Origin: Bradyrhizobium mercantei | Lineage (GTDB): Bacteria > Pseudomonadota > Alphaproteobacteria > Rhizobiales > Xanthobacteraceae | DNA: 64,000 nt | NCBI RefSeq assembly: GCF_001982635.1 | Contig: NZ_MKFI01000007.1 | Span: 372,001 to 436,000, forward strand | Direction: 5' to 3' | In this document: one piece after another, positions 35,754 through 47,012 of the stretch | How the letters are laid out: each line of letters starts with the position of its first letter | Position numbering within the stretch: the stretch's first letter is position 1 | Program-made: the position numbers and the translations under genes | The notes under the pieces: generated by a model | What the model was told of the DNA's origin: nothing | The model's database searches: none | What the model saw: the letters and a program-made list of their open reading frames with translations, nothing else

Positions 35754-35956
35754 GTCCTAGTGCTGTCCGTCTTAGGCACCGGGAACGCTGGTCAACCGCG
35801 CGACTCAACGGAGGTTCCTATCGCAAGCATCATCGGACATTCGACCCAAAAAATCCCCGTTCTCGCCCGGATGGCGGTTGTAGGTTTGCGGGTGCATAAG
35901 CGGGCATAGATGTGAACGACAGAATGCTGCGGTTCACTGCCGGTCAGAGATCAGTC

Positions 35957-36409
35957 ATGCGGATGATCCGGATTTTGGCGTTGGGAATAATCGGCTTTGC
36001 CGGAATGGGTGCAGTTGCAGCGCTCGCGGGAGATCCTCCGCCGGCACCGACCATCGCGTATCCAGCAGCGGAGCGCGCTAAGAAGTCCGATCGGCTTTCG
36101 CTCGTCCCAGAACAGCGGACGGTCGGCACTACCACGCCCAGCGCCCCCGCGGCAGAGCCAGGACCGATCGCACCGGTACCCCCTCCGCCTGCCCCGCAAA
36201 CGAAAACAATCCTCGAGCCTCTCGCTCCTGTCGTCGCTCCACGGCGGCATAAAGCGACCGATCCGGATTTGAGAAAGAGAAAGCGGCTCGCCAGCAGTAA
36301 ACAATCGCAGGCCGTCCCAGCCGAAAAGCCCGCGCGCACAATCGACTGCAGCGGAAACGGGCTGGATGGTCTCTTGCGGACAATGCGGCTGAAGCCAGGT
36401 TGTCTATAG
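35957..36409 (+). CDS. Exported Pro-rich hypothetical protein
   Basis: 150 aa. Signal peptide (MRMIRILALGIIGFAGMGAV then AALAG), a Pro/Ala-rich middle (about residues 60-95), a basic segment RKRKRLASSK, and a C-terminal motif with a Cys pair (TIDCSGNGLDGLLRTMRLKP then GCL). The frame is open 15 codons upstream. Function unknown; the basic tail may bind an anionic polymer. Confidence 0.55.
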   Translation: MRMIRILALGIIGFAGMGAVAALAGDPPPAPTIAYPAAERAKKSDRLSLVPEQRTVGTTTPSAPAAEPGPIAPVPPPPAPQTKTILEPLAPVVAPRRHKATDPDLRKRKRLASSKQSQAVPAEKPARTIDCSGNGLDGLLRTMRLKPGCL

Positions 36410-36430
36410 ACTGGATGTCTGACAAACGAA

Positions 36431-36463
36431 AACGACCCCGGCGCGGGGAGCGCCGAGGCCGTT
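36431..36463. repeat. Hairpin repeat, copy 2 of three
   Basis: AACGACCCCGGCG and CGCCGAGGCCGTT around a 7-base loop, with A:C and C:A mismatches at the third and sixth places of the conserved core. It lies 22 bp after the exported protein gene and may serve as its terminator. Confidence 0.6.
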
Positions 36464-36543
36464 ATGAAACTCCCGGTCGGGGGGCAACCTATCGCGGGAG
36501 CGTATGCATGACTCCCGGCATTGCCGCTTGTTCCTTAAGTAGT

Positions 36544-36747
36544 TCAACCAACGCGGAGGTTTTCGGCTGACGTTTTGCCGCGGTTTTCTCGCTCTTCGTA
36601 GCTGACCTTTGCACCCTCGTTGAGGCTGCTCAGCCCTGCTTTCTCAACTGCCGAAATATGCACAAAGACATCCTTGCCGCCGTTGTCAGGTTGGATGAAA
36701 CCATAGCCCTTTGTCGGGTTAAACCACTTCACAGTACCTGTAGCCAC
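36544..36747 (-). CDS. Cold-shock domain protein
   Basis: 67 aa, one CSD: MATGTVKWFNPTKGYGFIQP contains RNP1 (KGYGFI), and VFVHISAVEKAGL contains RNP2. Single-stranded nucleic acid chaperone, CspA type. Its long leader (36748-36900) contains a hairpin, as often found for cold-shock mRNAs. Located within the accessory region. Confidence 0.95.
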   Translation of the reverse strand: MATGTVKWFNPTKGYGFIQPDNGGKDVFVHISAVEKAGLSSLNEGAKVSYEERENRGKTSAENLRVG

Positions 36748-36826
36748 TAGACCAATCTCCTTAGAGCCAATGGCGGCAACTTAGGTCGATAGCGCTGCAC
36801 CACGCAAGCGCAATCACCGCAGAATA

Positions 36827-36857
36827 GACGACCCCGACGCGCCACGCGCGTCGAGGC
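36827..36857. repeat. Hairpin repeat, copy 3 of three
   Basis: CGACCCCGACGCG and CGCGTCGAGGCCG flank a short loop, with the same two A:C and C:A mismatches as copy 2. It lies in the leader region of the cold-shock gene. Confidence 0.55.
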
Positions 36858-37155
36858 CGCGTTCCAGCTCTCGGCAAGGGCTTGGGGGTGTGGTTTTTGC
36901 CGAGAGCCCGTTCAATGACTCTCGACGCCTCCCCTCGTTCCTCTGTCCTTCGACACACAACTTCGACCGTTATGGGCTACTTCGGCATATCCATTAGGAA
37001 ATCAGAAATGTGGGCCGGCGGCGGTCCGATCGACCCCTCATCCTCGACCAAACCACCTAACGCGATAGCGCTGCGAGCGCGACGGCCGCATAGGAACGAA
37101 ACCAAGATGGGAGACCTTATCCGCCGGGAGCGACGAACAACGAAGGATTCCCCAT

Positions 37156-37353
37156 ATGGCAAAAGAAGAACACAACAAGGCAGCCGAGCATCACGAGAAC
37201 GCCGCCAAAGCGCATCGATCGGCGGCGGAGCACCACGGCAAAGGAGACCATGCGAAAGGCATGGAGCACGCCAACACCGCGATGCAACACTCTCAAACCG
37301 CCCACCAACATAGCGAGCAGGCTCACTCGAAGAGCCAGCCAAAAGTGACCTAA
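37156..37353 (+). CDS. Small histidine-rich hypothetical protein
   Basis: 65 aa with 12 His and no Cys, highly hydrophilic and helical, built of units like AAEHHENAAKAHRSAAEHHG. AAGGA lies before the ATG and an intrinsic terminator directly follows the stop. The His periodicity could bind nickel, zinc or copper, or the protein could be a soluble stress protein. Similar small proteins are known to me from Bradyrhizobium genomes, without function. Confidence 0.65.
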   Translation: MAKEEHNKAAEHHENAAKAHRSAAEHHGKGDHAKGMEHANTAMQHSQTAHQHSEQAHSKSQPKVT

Positions 37354-37355
37354 AG

Positions 37356-37383
37356 AAGCCCGGTGATGAGCCGGGCTTTCTTG
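37356..37383 (+). terminator. Intrinsic terminator after the His-rich gene
   Basis: AAGCCCGG and CCGGGCTT form an 8-bp stem with loop TGATGAG, followed by TCTTGTT. It starts 2 nt after the stop codon. Confidence 0.7.
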
Positions 37384-37752
37384 TTGCAGGGCGCCTTCGG
37401 AGCGTGAGATCGCCCTCCCTCAAGTCGAGCCCCTTCGAGCCATCCCGCGCGGGAGCTCGCGGGCCAAGACGCGTCGATTGGCGTTCGGCTGGGCAGCGAC
37501 CAGCAAGGACACCGGGCAGCTGTGCTCAGCTCCCAGAGGGGGCCCCGCACGTCACGCCTTCGGCGAGACAGGCGAAGGGTACTGTGGCGGGCGCGAGCGG
37601 TCGTCGAGCGGGTTTTCTTAATCAACCGAGAGTTTTCGCCTTGGCGCCGCACACCTTGCTGAATATCCGGCATTGGCAGGAGCGAGCCGGACGGATAGGC
37701 TTGGCCTTATTGTAGCGAAAACACTTTCAGTTCGTCTCACAGGAGGAGTACG
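37384..37752. other. Gap before the Sel1-repeat gene
   Basis: 369 bases. No gene recognised. The last 20 bases carry a very strong ribosome binding site (AGGAGGAG) for the next gene. Confidence 0.4.
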
Positions 37753-39540
37753 GTGAGGCTAATTTATATTTCCGTCGGACTCTTGTTTGGATTTAGTTGT
37801 TCCTCTATTTCCGCCGCCGAGAAGCCACTTGTTGCACTTCTAGCAGCCTGCGATCAAGTTGCGGCTCATCCGTTTGATAGCACGCGACCAGCGGGAGTCG
37901 CTGGTGTCAGTTCTGAAAAGATCGTCGCACAGGTCGCAATCGATGCATGCGAGCGCGCAGCGAAGGTTGCCCCAAACGATCCCAGGATTGCCCTCCAGCT
38001 TGGTCGGGCCTATCAGGCTGCGAAGAGCGTTGATGCGGCCCGACGGCAATACACCAAGGCGTTCGAGGGTGGCAGCGCTCAAGGGGCGGCCAACCTGGCA
38101 TCGCTTTATCTGATTGGCGAGGGCGGCATCCCGAAGGATGACGCCGAAGCGCTCCGCCTCTCGAAATTCGCTGCAGATCACGGGAATGCGCAAGGTCAAA
38201 ACGACCTTGGAGTTCTTTATCTAGCGGGACGTGGCGGGCTTCCACAAAATGATACTGAAGCCGCCCGTCTTTTTAGGCTTTCCGCAGATCAGGGCTTCCC
38301 GGCGGCGCAATACAATCTCGGCAGATTGTATCAAACGGGACGTGGCGGCTTAGCCAAAGATGAGTACGCGGCCGCCCGTCTATACAGAACAGCCGCAGAG
38401 CGCGGTAGCGCCTTCGCGCAAGTCTATCTCGGGCTCTTTTATCTCGAGGGACGCGGCGGAGTCACCAAAGATGAACGTGAAGCGGGCCGACAGTTCAAAT
38501 TATCGGCCGACCAAGGTAATGCTCTCGGGCAGGCTTATCTTGGGCTCGCCTATGCGCGAGGTCACGCTGGGGTATCAAAAGACCAGCATGAAGCCGTACG
38601 ACTTTTTAAGCTTTCGGCCGATCAAGGTAACGCCGTTGGTCAGGCGAACCTCGGATTTGCCTATGAGCGTGGAGAGGGCGGTCTAGCTAGAGACGATCGT
38701 GAAGCTGTGCGTCTCTACAAGTTGTCAGCTGATCAAGGCAACGATCAGGCGCAAAATAGCTTGGGCGTGGCGTATTTGCGCGGCTCCGGTGGCTTAACTA
38801 GGGAGGAGACCGAAGCAGTGCGGCTTTATAAGCTCGCAGCAGAACACAGGAATGCGCAGGCGCAGGCGAATCTGGGACTTGCCTATTTGGGTGGAGTCGG
38901 AGGACTGCCGAAAGATGTTGTCGAGGCTGTACGGTTCTTCAAAATGTCTGCGGATGGTGGCAACGCTCTAGGTCAAGCAAATCTAGGAGCTGCATACGAG
39001 CGCGGCGATGGCGGGTTAGTGAAAGATGAGCGCGAAGCTGTCCGCCTGTACAGGTTAGCCGCAGATCACGGAAATCGTTTTGCCCAGGCGGCATTGGCCC
39101 GTCTCGGCGTCCCTTGGCCCGCGGCACCTCAGATAATGACCGAACTATCCGCGGGCGACGCGCGCGTGAGGATGGTTTCAGGCAATGGGACCTATTACGT
39201 GCCCGCTCTCATAAACGGCACCCTGAAATTAAACTTCGTTGTTGACAGTGGAGCCTCTGACGTATCGATCCCAGCCGATGTTGCTCAAACCTTGATGAGG
39301 ACCGGCACGATCAACGAAAGCGACTTTACTGGATCCGCGAACCATCGCCTTGCTGATGGTTCGATTGTCTCGTCGAGGACATTTCTCATCAGATCTTTGA
39401 AGGTTGGAGATCGAACGGTGACCAATGTTCGCGCGAGCATCGCACGTGCCAATGCCCCTTCGCTGCTTGGACAGTCCTTTTTGAATAGGTTCAGGTCTTG
39501 GTCGCAAGACAACGTAAGCCACGAACTTGTCCTTCAATAA
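37753..39540 (+). CDS. Sel1-repeat protein fused to a retropepsin-like aspartic protease domain
   Basis: 595 aa, exported: signal peptide residues 1-21 (LLFGFSCSSISAA). From about residue 80 to 450 there are nine units of 37 residues with a GxGG loop (for example GRGGLPQND, GRGGVTKDE, GEGGLARDD), each a Sel1-type helix pair. The C-terminal 130 residues form a retropepsin-like domain: FVVDSGASDVSIP with Asp498 as predicted catalytic residue in DSG, and APSLLGQSFLNRF near the end. One catalytic Asp per chain implies a dimer. A GTG start follows AGGAGGAG. Sel1 repeats usually hold protein partners; the fusion may be a periplasmic protease with its own adaptor. Confidence 0.85.
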   Translation: MRLIYISVGLLFGFSCSSISAAEKPLVALLAACDQVAAHPFDSTRPAGVAGVSSEKIVAQVAIDACERAAKVAPNDPRIALQLGRAYQAAKSVDAARRQYTKAFEGGSAQGAANLASLYLIGEGGIPKDDAEALRLSKFAADHGNAQGQNDLGVLYLAGRGGLPQNDTEAARLFRLSADQGFPAAQYNLGRLYQTGRGGLAKDEYAAARLYRTAAERGSAFAQVYLGLFYLEGRGGVTKDEREAGRQFKLSADQGNALGQAYLGLAYARGHAGVSKDQHEAVRLFKLSADQGNAVGQANLGFAYERGEGGLARDDREAVRLYKLSADQGNDQAQNSLGVAYLRGSGGLTREETEAVRLYKLAAEHRNAQAQANLGLAYLGGVGGLPKDVVEAVRFFKMSADGGNALGQANLGAAYERGDGGLVKDEREAVRLYRLAADHGNRFAQAALARLGVPWPAAPQIMTELSAGDARVRMVSGNGTYYVPALINGTLKLNFVVDSGASDVSIPADVAQTLMRTGTINESDFTGSANHRLADGSIVSSRTFLIRSLKVGDRTVTNVRASIARANAPSLLGQSFLNRFRSWSQDNVSHELVLQ

Positions 39541-39836
39541 GGTCTCACACTCAAGGGGTCTCATCGATGTCCTGACTCGGCACAGGGCACCCTGCCCTCA
39601 CGAACGGCGGAGCGCCTCAGTTGAACACCCCCTTCATTGCCGCGCTAGAAATAGCCAGCGCAACTACTTCCGCCTACCTTTGCCCTCCGAAGGCAAAGGT
39701 CGCGCGCTCTGGCCTCGACACGACTGAGCGGCCCACTTAAACGCAAATGTATCCGAAAGCCGCATCGACGCTTTTGCGCACTTTCATTTCCACGGGAGCT
39801 TTGTCTTGACTGTGCCCCGCGGAGGCGCAGCGAGCG

Positions 39837-40022
39837 TTGGAAATCAAGAACGGCGAAAATTCCAGGCTTTCGCCTGCAGCTGAAGCAATCAATCAGGCGG
39901 AGGCTTGCGAAAAATCAATCCTTCGCCTTGCCCGCCTGATCGGAAGACAAATGGCCCGTGACGATTTCAAAAATCGTCGATCAGCCTATGCTTCGTCCGA
40001 GGAGGAAACTACCCCAATCTAG
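39837..40022 (+). CDS. Small hypothetical protein upstream of the recombinase
   Basis: 61 aa, soluble. Contains ILRLARLIGRQMARDDFKNR, a basic helix of the kind found in small proteins encoded before large serine recombinases in Rhizobiales. It reads in the same direction as the recombinase 238 bp downstream. The rest of 39541-40260 holds no gene; a 9-bp hairpin at 39676-39700 may end the Sel1 transcript. Confidence 0.4.
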   Translation: MEIKNGENSRLSPAAEAINQAEACEKSILRLARLIGRQMARDDFKNRRSAYASSEEETTPI

Positions 40023-40260
40023 CTGTAGCCTAGTCGACGCACGTCGACGCACGCAGCTCTTCGAGTGCGACCGTCATCAGGCGCCTTTACCTTGCATAAC
40101 TTAGTTCCCTCCGGGACTTTTTCTCGACGCTGACAAGCGATACCCTCTGTCGTGCGTCAATGGCCGGGTGCGCGCGCATATAAATGCCGCGTTCATTCTA
40201 TAGGGTTAAATGCAGCACGACACCGTGTGTCGGCGGCGAAGAGAATGCCGGGGGAAATGA

Positions 40261-41991
<1,731 letters not shown>

Positions 41992-42308
41992 TTAAACCGT
42001 TGCGTGCCTTTGCAGAAAGAGTGCCCGAACCGGTCGGCCAACGCTTGTAACGGCGCCGATCGATCCGTCCGGAGGGCTTCCTGAGAAGGCGACCCGGGCC
42101 GAAGCCGTCGGGCGCGTGGCGTATGTATCAACGTGAGGTGGGTTTGGAAAGCCCCGGATGCGGGTTTTTGAGGATTTTGTGACGCTGAAATCACCGGTTT
42201 TCCCGGCAAATTGTCCGCCGGGAACCGGCTCTTGCCAGATTGCCCGCAAAAGCGGAGCTTGGCGCCCAACAAAATCCGTCAAGGAAACGTCATACGAGGG
42301 GGAACGCG
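41992..42308. other. Gap between tRNA-fMet and the aldehyde dehydrogenase gene
   Basis: 317 bases. It carries the promoter of the tRNA on the minus strand (not clearly recognisable) and that of the downstream gene. No gene seen. This is the right border of the accessory region. Confidence 0.4.
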
Positions 42309-43743
42309 ATGGACCGGCCGTTGAAGAGCCCGGGGCTGCATGCGCTCGAGGAGGCCTTTCACCGCCAGTTTGAGCTGTCGCGCAGCGAATCGGCGCCGAG
42401 CTTGCAGGCACGGCTCGACCGGCTGCGCCGCCTGCGCGCCGCGCTGACCGAGAATGAGGCGCGCTTCGAGGCTGCGATCTCGGCCGATTTCGGCCACCGC
42501 TCCACCGTCGAAACCGCGATCGCCGAGACCATGCTGGTGCTGGGCGAGATCAAGCATGCGGCCAGGCACCTCAAGGGCTGGATGGCACCACGGAAGGTGC
42601 CGACCACGGTGCAGTTCGCGCCGGCCAGGAACCGGCTGATCCCGCAACCGCTCGGCGTGGTCGGGATCATCGCGCCCTGGAATTATCCGCTGCAATTGAC
42701 GCTCGCGCCCACTGTCGCGGCGATCGCGGCCGGCAACCGCGCGATCATCAAGCCGAGCGGGCTGGTGCCGCGCTTCGCCGAGTTGCTGGCCGAGGCGATC
42801 GAAAAGAAGTTCGATACCGCCGAACTTGCGGTGACCGATGTCGATGACGAGATCGCGAAGGCCTTCGCCGCGCTGCCATTCGATCATCTGATCTTCACCG
42901 GCTCGACCCGCATCGGCCGGCTGGTCGCGGCGACCGCCGGACGTAACCTTACCCCGGTGACGCTCGAGCTCGGCGGCAAATCGCCCGTGATCGTCGACGG
43001 CTCCGCCGACATCGACGAGGGCCGCGCAGCGCATCGCCTATGGCAAGCTGCTCAATGCCGGCCAGACCTGCATCGCGCCCGACTACGTGCTGCTGCCGCA
43101 GGCCTCGGTGCAGCCGCTCGCGATGCGGCTGCAGGGCCACATGCTGCAGATGTTCGGCACCGATCCCAGAAATCCCGACTACACCTCGATCGTCTCGGAC
43201 CGGCACTACACCCGGCTCGAGGGCCTGGTGGCCGACGCCGCCGCGAAGGGCGCGACCATCATGCAGCCGGCGGCGCCGAACGATCCCGAGTGGAAGGCGC
43301 GGCGCAAATTCCCGCCGACCGTCATCGTCGATGCGACGCCCGAGATGGCCGTGATGCAGGAGGAGATCTTCGGGCCGCTGCTACCGGTCATGGGAGTCCG
43401 CGATGCAACCGAGGCGATCGCCTTCATCAACCGGCGCGACCGCCCGCTGGCGCTGTACTGGTTCGGCACCGACAATGCCGCCCGCGATGCGGTACTGGCG
43501 CGCACGGTGTCCGGCGGCGTCACCATCAATGACTGCCTGTTCCATTTCGCGCAGGCCTATCAGCCGATGGGCGGCGTCGGCGCGTCCGGCACCGGCGCCT
43601 ACCACGGCGAATGGGGGTTCAAGACGCTGACCAAGCTGAAGCCGGTGTTCTATCGCTCGCGCTTCAACCGGCTCGCCGATCTCTATCCGCCCTACGGCGC
43701 GAAGATCGCGCGGCTGGAGAAGCTGATGCGGTTGTTGTCGTAG
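42309..43743 (+). pseudogene. Coniferyl-aldehyde-type dehydrogenase, interrupted by one frameshift
   Basis: Without the frameshift this would be a 477-aa NAD-dependent aldehyde dehydrogenase. The N-terminal frame runs through VGIIAPWNYPLQL, FTGSTRIGRLV and the catalytic-Glu motif TLELGGKSPV. An extra G in the run GGG at 43019-43021 moves the rest to another frame, which continues with AYGKLLNAGQTC (catalytic Cys at 43069-43071), FGPLLPVMG and GASGTGAYHG. The gene is broken before the catalytic Cys. It may be a sequencing error. It is followed by a GMC alcohol oxidoreductase, a natural partner. Confidence 0.85.
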
Positions 43744-43756
43744 TATCCAAACCGTC

Positions 43757-43874
43757 ATTGCGAGGAGCAAAGCGACGAAGCAATCCACAGCCCCACATAA
43801 CGGTTGGATGGATTGCTTCGCGGAGCCTGTCATCCGGCGGCGCTCCGCGCCGACCGGGTGGCTCGCAATGACCT
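43757..43874. repeat. Intergenic palindromic repeat, family E
   Basis: Starts ccgtcattgcgaggagcaaa and ends ggtggctcgcaatgac, with inner inverted parts gaagcaatcca and tggattgcttc. No gene within. Confidence 0.7.
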
Positions 43875-43900
43875 AAAACGAAGACGAGGGGGAAACAAAC

Positions 43901-45508
43901 GTGACTGACACATTCGATTTCGTGGTGGTGGGCGCAGGCTCCGGCGGCTGCGCGGTGGCGGGGCGGCTGTCGGAGGATCCGGCGACCTCGGTGGCGGTGC
44001 TCGATGCCGGCGGCAAGAACGACAATTGGGTGGTGACCACACCCGGCGCCATCATTCTGATGCTCTCGGGCAAGCTCAACAACTGGGCGTTCGACACGGT
44101 GCCGCAGAAGGGCCTGAACGGTCGCATCGGCTATCAGCCGCGCGGCAAGGGCCTCGGCGGCTCCTCGGCCATCAATGCCATGGTCTATATCCGCGGCCAT
44201 CGCGCCGACTACGACCACTGGGCTTCGCTCGGCAATACCGGCTGGAGCTACGCCGACGTCCTGCCCTACTTCAAGCGTTCGGAGCACAACACCGAGCTCG
44301 ACGGCGAATATCACGGCAAGGGCGGGCCGCTCAACGTCACGGGCCTGCAGTCCGACAATCCGGTCAAGGAGATGTTCCTGCAGGGCGCGCGCGAGGCCCA
44401 GTTCCGGATCCGCGACGATTTCAACGGCGCCGAGCAGGAAGGATTAGGCATCTACCAGGTGACCCAGCGGAATGGCGAACGCTGGAGCGCAGCGCGCGGC
44501 TACATCCATCCCCACATGGGCCGCCGGCCCAATCTGCGCATCGAGACGCAGGCGTACGCGACCCGCATCATCTTCGAGGGCAAGCGTGCCGTCGGCGTCG
44601 AATACATGCAAGGCAAGGAGAAAAAGGTGCTGCGCGCTCGGCGCGAGGTCATCCTCTCGGCCGGCGCGTTCCAGTCGCCGCAATTGATGATGCTGTCGGG
44701 CATCGGCGACACTGCTGCGCTCGGCAAGCACGGCATCGCCAGCGAGCATCATCTGCCGGGTGTCGGACAGAACCTGCAGGATCATCCGGATTTCGTATTC
44801 GGCTTCGCCTCCGACGCACCTTATTTCTCGGGACTGTCGTGGAGCGGCATCGGGCGGATCATCAAGGGCATCGGGCAATACCGGCGCGAGCGGCGCGGCC
44901 CGATGACTTCGAACGTCGCCGAATGCGGCGGCTTCCTGAAGACGCGACCCGAGCTCGACGTCCCCGACATCCAGCTGCATTTCTGCATGGCCATGGTGGA
45001 AGACCACGGCCGCAAGCCGCGCTGGGGCACCGGCTTCTCCTGCCATGTCTGCCTGCTGCGCCCGGCAAGCCGCGGCAGCGTCTGGCTGAACAGCGCCGAC
45101 CCGCTGGCAGCACCTGCGATCGATCCGAATTTCCTCGGCGAGGACAGCGACGTCGAGACCATGGTCGCGGGCTTCAAGATGACGAAGCGGCTGCTCGACA
45201 CGCCGGCGCTGCGCGCGCTGCAGCAGAAGGACATGTTCACCGCAGATGTCCGCACCGACGACGACATCCGCAGCGTCCTGCGGGCGCGCTCCGACACGGT
45301 CTATCACCCGGTCGGCACCTGCAGGATGGGCACCAATGATCCGCTTGCGGTGGTCGATCCGAAGCTGCGCGTGCACGGGCTCGAAGGCTTGCGCGTGGTC
45401 GACGCCTCGATCATGCCGACGCTGATCGGCGGCAACACCAATGCGCCGACCATCATGATCGGCGAAAAGGCCGCCGACATGATCAGGGCGGAGATGCGGG
45501 CGGGGTGA
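43901..45508 (+). CDS. GMC-family oxidoreductase (choline/alcohol dehydrogenase type)
   Basis: 535 aa FAD enzyme that oxidises alcohols. FAD-binding motif VVVGAGSGGCAVAGRL near residue 8, GMC signature 1 around RGKGLGGSSAINAMVYIRG, signature 2 in LSAGAFQSPQLMMLSGIG, C-terminal active-site part SDTVYHPVGTCRMG and NTNAPTIMIGEKAADMI. GTG start after GAGGGGGA. It could feed an aldehyde to the upstream dehydrogenase, which is frameshifted. Substrate unknown. Confidence 0.93.
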   Translation: MTDTFDFVVVGAGSGGCAVAGRLSEDPATSVAVLDAGGKNDNWVVTTPGAIILMLSGKLNNWAFDTVPQKGLNGRIGYQPRGKGLGGSSAINAMVYIRGHRADYDHWASLGNTGWSYADVLPYFKRSEHNTELDGEYHGKGGPLNVTGLQSDNPVKEMFLQGAREAQFRIRDDFNGAEQEGLGIYQVTQRNGERWSAARGYIHPHMGRRPNLRIETQAYATRIIFEGKRAVGVEYMQGKEKKVLRARREVILSAGAFQSPQLMMLSGIGDTAALGKHGIASEHHLPGVGQNLQDHPDFVFGFASDAPYFSGLSWSGIGRIIKGIGQYRRERRGPMTSNVAECGGFLKTRPELDVPDIQLHFCMAMVEDHGRKPRWGTGFSCHVCLLRPASRGSVWLNSADPLAAPAIDPNFLGEDSDVETMVAGFKMTKRLLDTPALRALQQKDMFTADVRTDDDIRSVLRARSDTVYHPVGTCRMGTNDPLAVVDPKLRVHGLEGLRVVDASIMPTLIGGNTNAPTIMIGEKAADMIRAEMRAG

Positions 45509-45525
45509 CGGCCGCCGAGCGAGAT

Positions 45526-45617
45526 CGTCATGCGCGGGCTTGACCCGCGCATCCATCGTTCTTCGACAAAGAGTTTGGCGAAGCAGGATGGATTGCCGGG
45601 TCAAGCCCGGCAATGAC
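45526..45617. repeat. Intergenic palindromic repeat, family D copy 1
   Basis: Starts gtcatgcgcgggcttgaccc and ends gccgggtcaagcccggcaat gaca. One of four copies (others at 52678, 61649 and 62590). Confidence 0.8.
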
Positions 45618-45626
45618 AGGCTCGGA

Positions 45627-46388
45627 TCAATTCAACAAGAACCCGCCATCCACCGTCACCACGGTGCCGGTCATGTAGCGCGAGGCGTTGGAGGCGAGCA
45701 GCAGGATCGCGCCGTCGAGATCGGATTCCGCCCCGACCCGGCGCTGCGGAATCCGCTTGGCGAGCCGCTCGCCCGCCGGCGTCGACCAGAAATCATGGTT
45801 CATCTCGGTGTCGATATAGCCCGGCGCCAGCGCGTTGACGCGGATGTTGTTGCCGGCGAGCTCGAGCGCCATCGCCTTGGTGCCCTGGATCATGCCGGCC
45901 TTGGAGATCGCATAGGGCGAGACCGCCTTCAGCACGCCCTGCCCGAGCACCGAGGCGACATTGACGATGTTGCCCGGCTGCTTGCGCAGAATCATGCGCC
46001 GCGAAAGTTCGGTCGCGAGGAAGTAGGCGCCCTTCAGATTGGCGTTCACGACCGCGTCCCAATCCGCCTCGGTCTGCTCGGTCGCGAGCTTCTCGATCGC
46101 GATGCCGGCGTTGTTGATCAGAACCGTGACCGGGCCGAGCGCGGCTTCCGCGGCGTCGAGCGCTTTCGCAATGCCGGCAATATCCGCGACGTCCATCTGC
46201 ACCGCAGCGGCGCGGCCGCCCCTGGCCTTGATCTCCTCCTCCAGGCTCTTCAGCTTCGCGGTCTGGCGCGCGGCCAGCACCACCGCGGCGCCATGTGCCG
46301 CCAGCACGCGGGCGAATTGCCGCCCCAGCCCCTGCGAGGCGCCGGTGATGAGGATGATTTCTTTACTGACATCGAATAGGTCGGACAT
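45627..46388 (-). CDS. SDR-family oxidoreductase
   Basis: 253 aa, classical SDR: TGASQGLG near residue 16, NNAGIA, catalytic YAISK, and C-terminal VVTVDGGFLL. Convergent with the GMC oxidoreductase gene and divergent from cvpA. Substrate unknown; this group often oxidises secondary alcohols or hydroxyacyl compounds. Confidence 0.9.
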   Translation of the reverse strand: MSDLFDVSKEIILITGASQGLGRQFARVLAAHGAAVVLAARQTAKLKSLEEEIKARGGRAAAVQMDVADIAGIAKALDAAEAALGPVTVLINNAGIAIEKLATEQTEADWDAVVNANLKGAYFLATELSRRMILRKQPGNIVNVASVLGQGVLKAVSPYAISKAGMIQGTKAMALELAGNNIRVNALAPGYIDTEMNHDFWSTPAGERLAKRIPQRRVGAESDLDGAILLLASNASRYMTGTVVTVDGGFLLN

Positions 46389-46496
46389 CGACAGGTTCCC
46401 GGATTGAAGCGGACGATTGATAGCTACAATTGTCCCTGATGTAAGCAGGTTTGATCAACCAGGACACCGCAGGAGATTGGGGCAGGAATTCCCTCC

Positions 46497-47012
46497 ATGA
46501 ACCTCTTCGACCTTGCCGTGATCGTCGGATTGCTGTTCGCGGTCGTGACCGGCTTCACGACCGGCCTGTTGCGCAGCGCGGTCACGATCCTGGCCTATCT
46601 CGTTGCCATGCCGCTCGCGGTCGCAGCGCTGGCGCTGATCGGGCCCCACATCGCGACACTGCCGTCGTCGCCGTTTCCGCCCAACGGCGTGCTGCTGTTC
46701 GGTCTGTTCCTCGTGATCGGCGTCGTCCTCGGAAAGATGGCGCGCATGGTGCTCGACGACACCATCGGCGCGGAAATCGGTATCGGCGACCGCCTCGGCG
46801 GCGCGCTGCTCGGTGCGACCAGGGTCGGCCTCGTCGTGACCACGCTAGTGCTGGTGTTCGATCAGCTGGTGCCGCTCGCCCGGCAGCCGCAATTCCTCAA
46901 CGGATCGCAATTGCGGCCGCTGTTCTCCGCGGCCGGACAAGCCGGATTCCGCTCGCTGCCGCCCGAAGCCACCATGGCGATCGAGCGGCTGCGCCGCGAG
47001 CAGCGCATCTAG
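46497..47012 (+). CDS. CvpA-family membrane protein
   Basis: 171 aa with four TM helices. The N-terminal NLFDLAVIVGLLFAVVTGFT and the central RLGGALLGATRVGLVVT match the CvpA pattern. The family is linked to colicin V production and envelope homeostasis. Alone here, not next to purF. Confidence 0.85.
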   Translation: MNLFDLAVIVGLLFAVVTGFTTGLLRSAVTILAYLVAMPLAVAALALIGPHIATLPSSPFPPNGVLLFGLFLVIGVVLGKMARMVLDDTIGAEIGIGDRLGGALLGATRVGLVVTTLVLVFDQLVPLARQPQFLNGSQLRPLFSAAGQAGFRSLPPEATMAIERLRREQRI

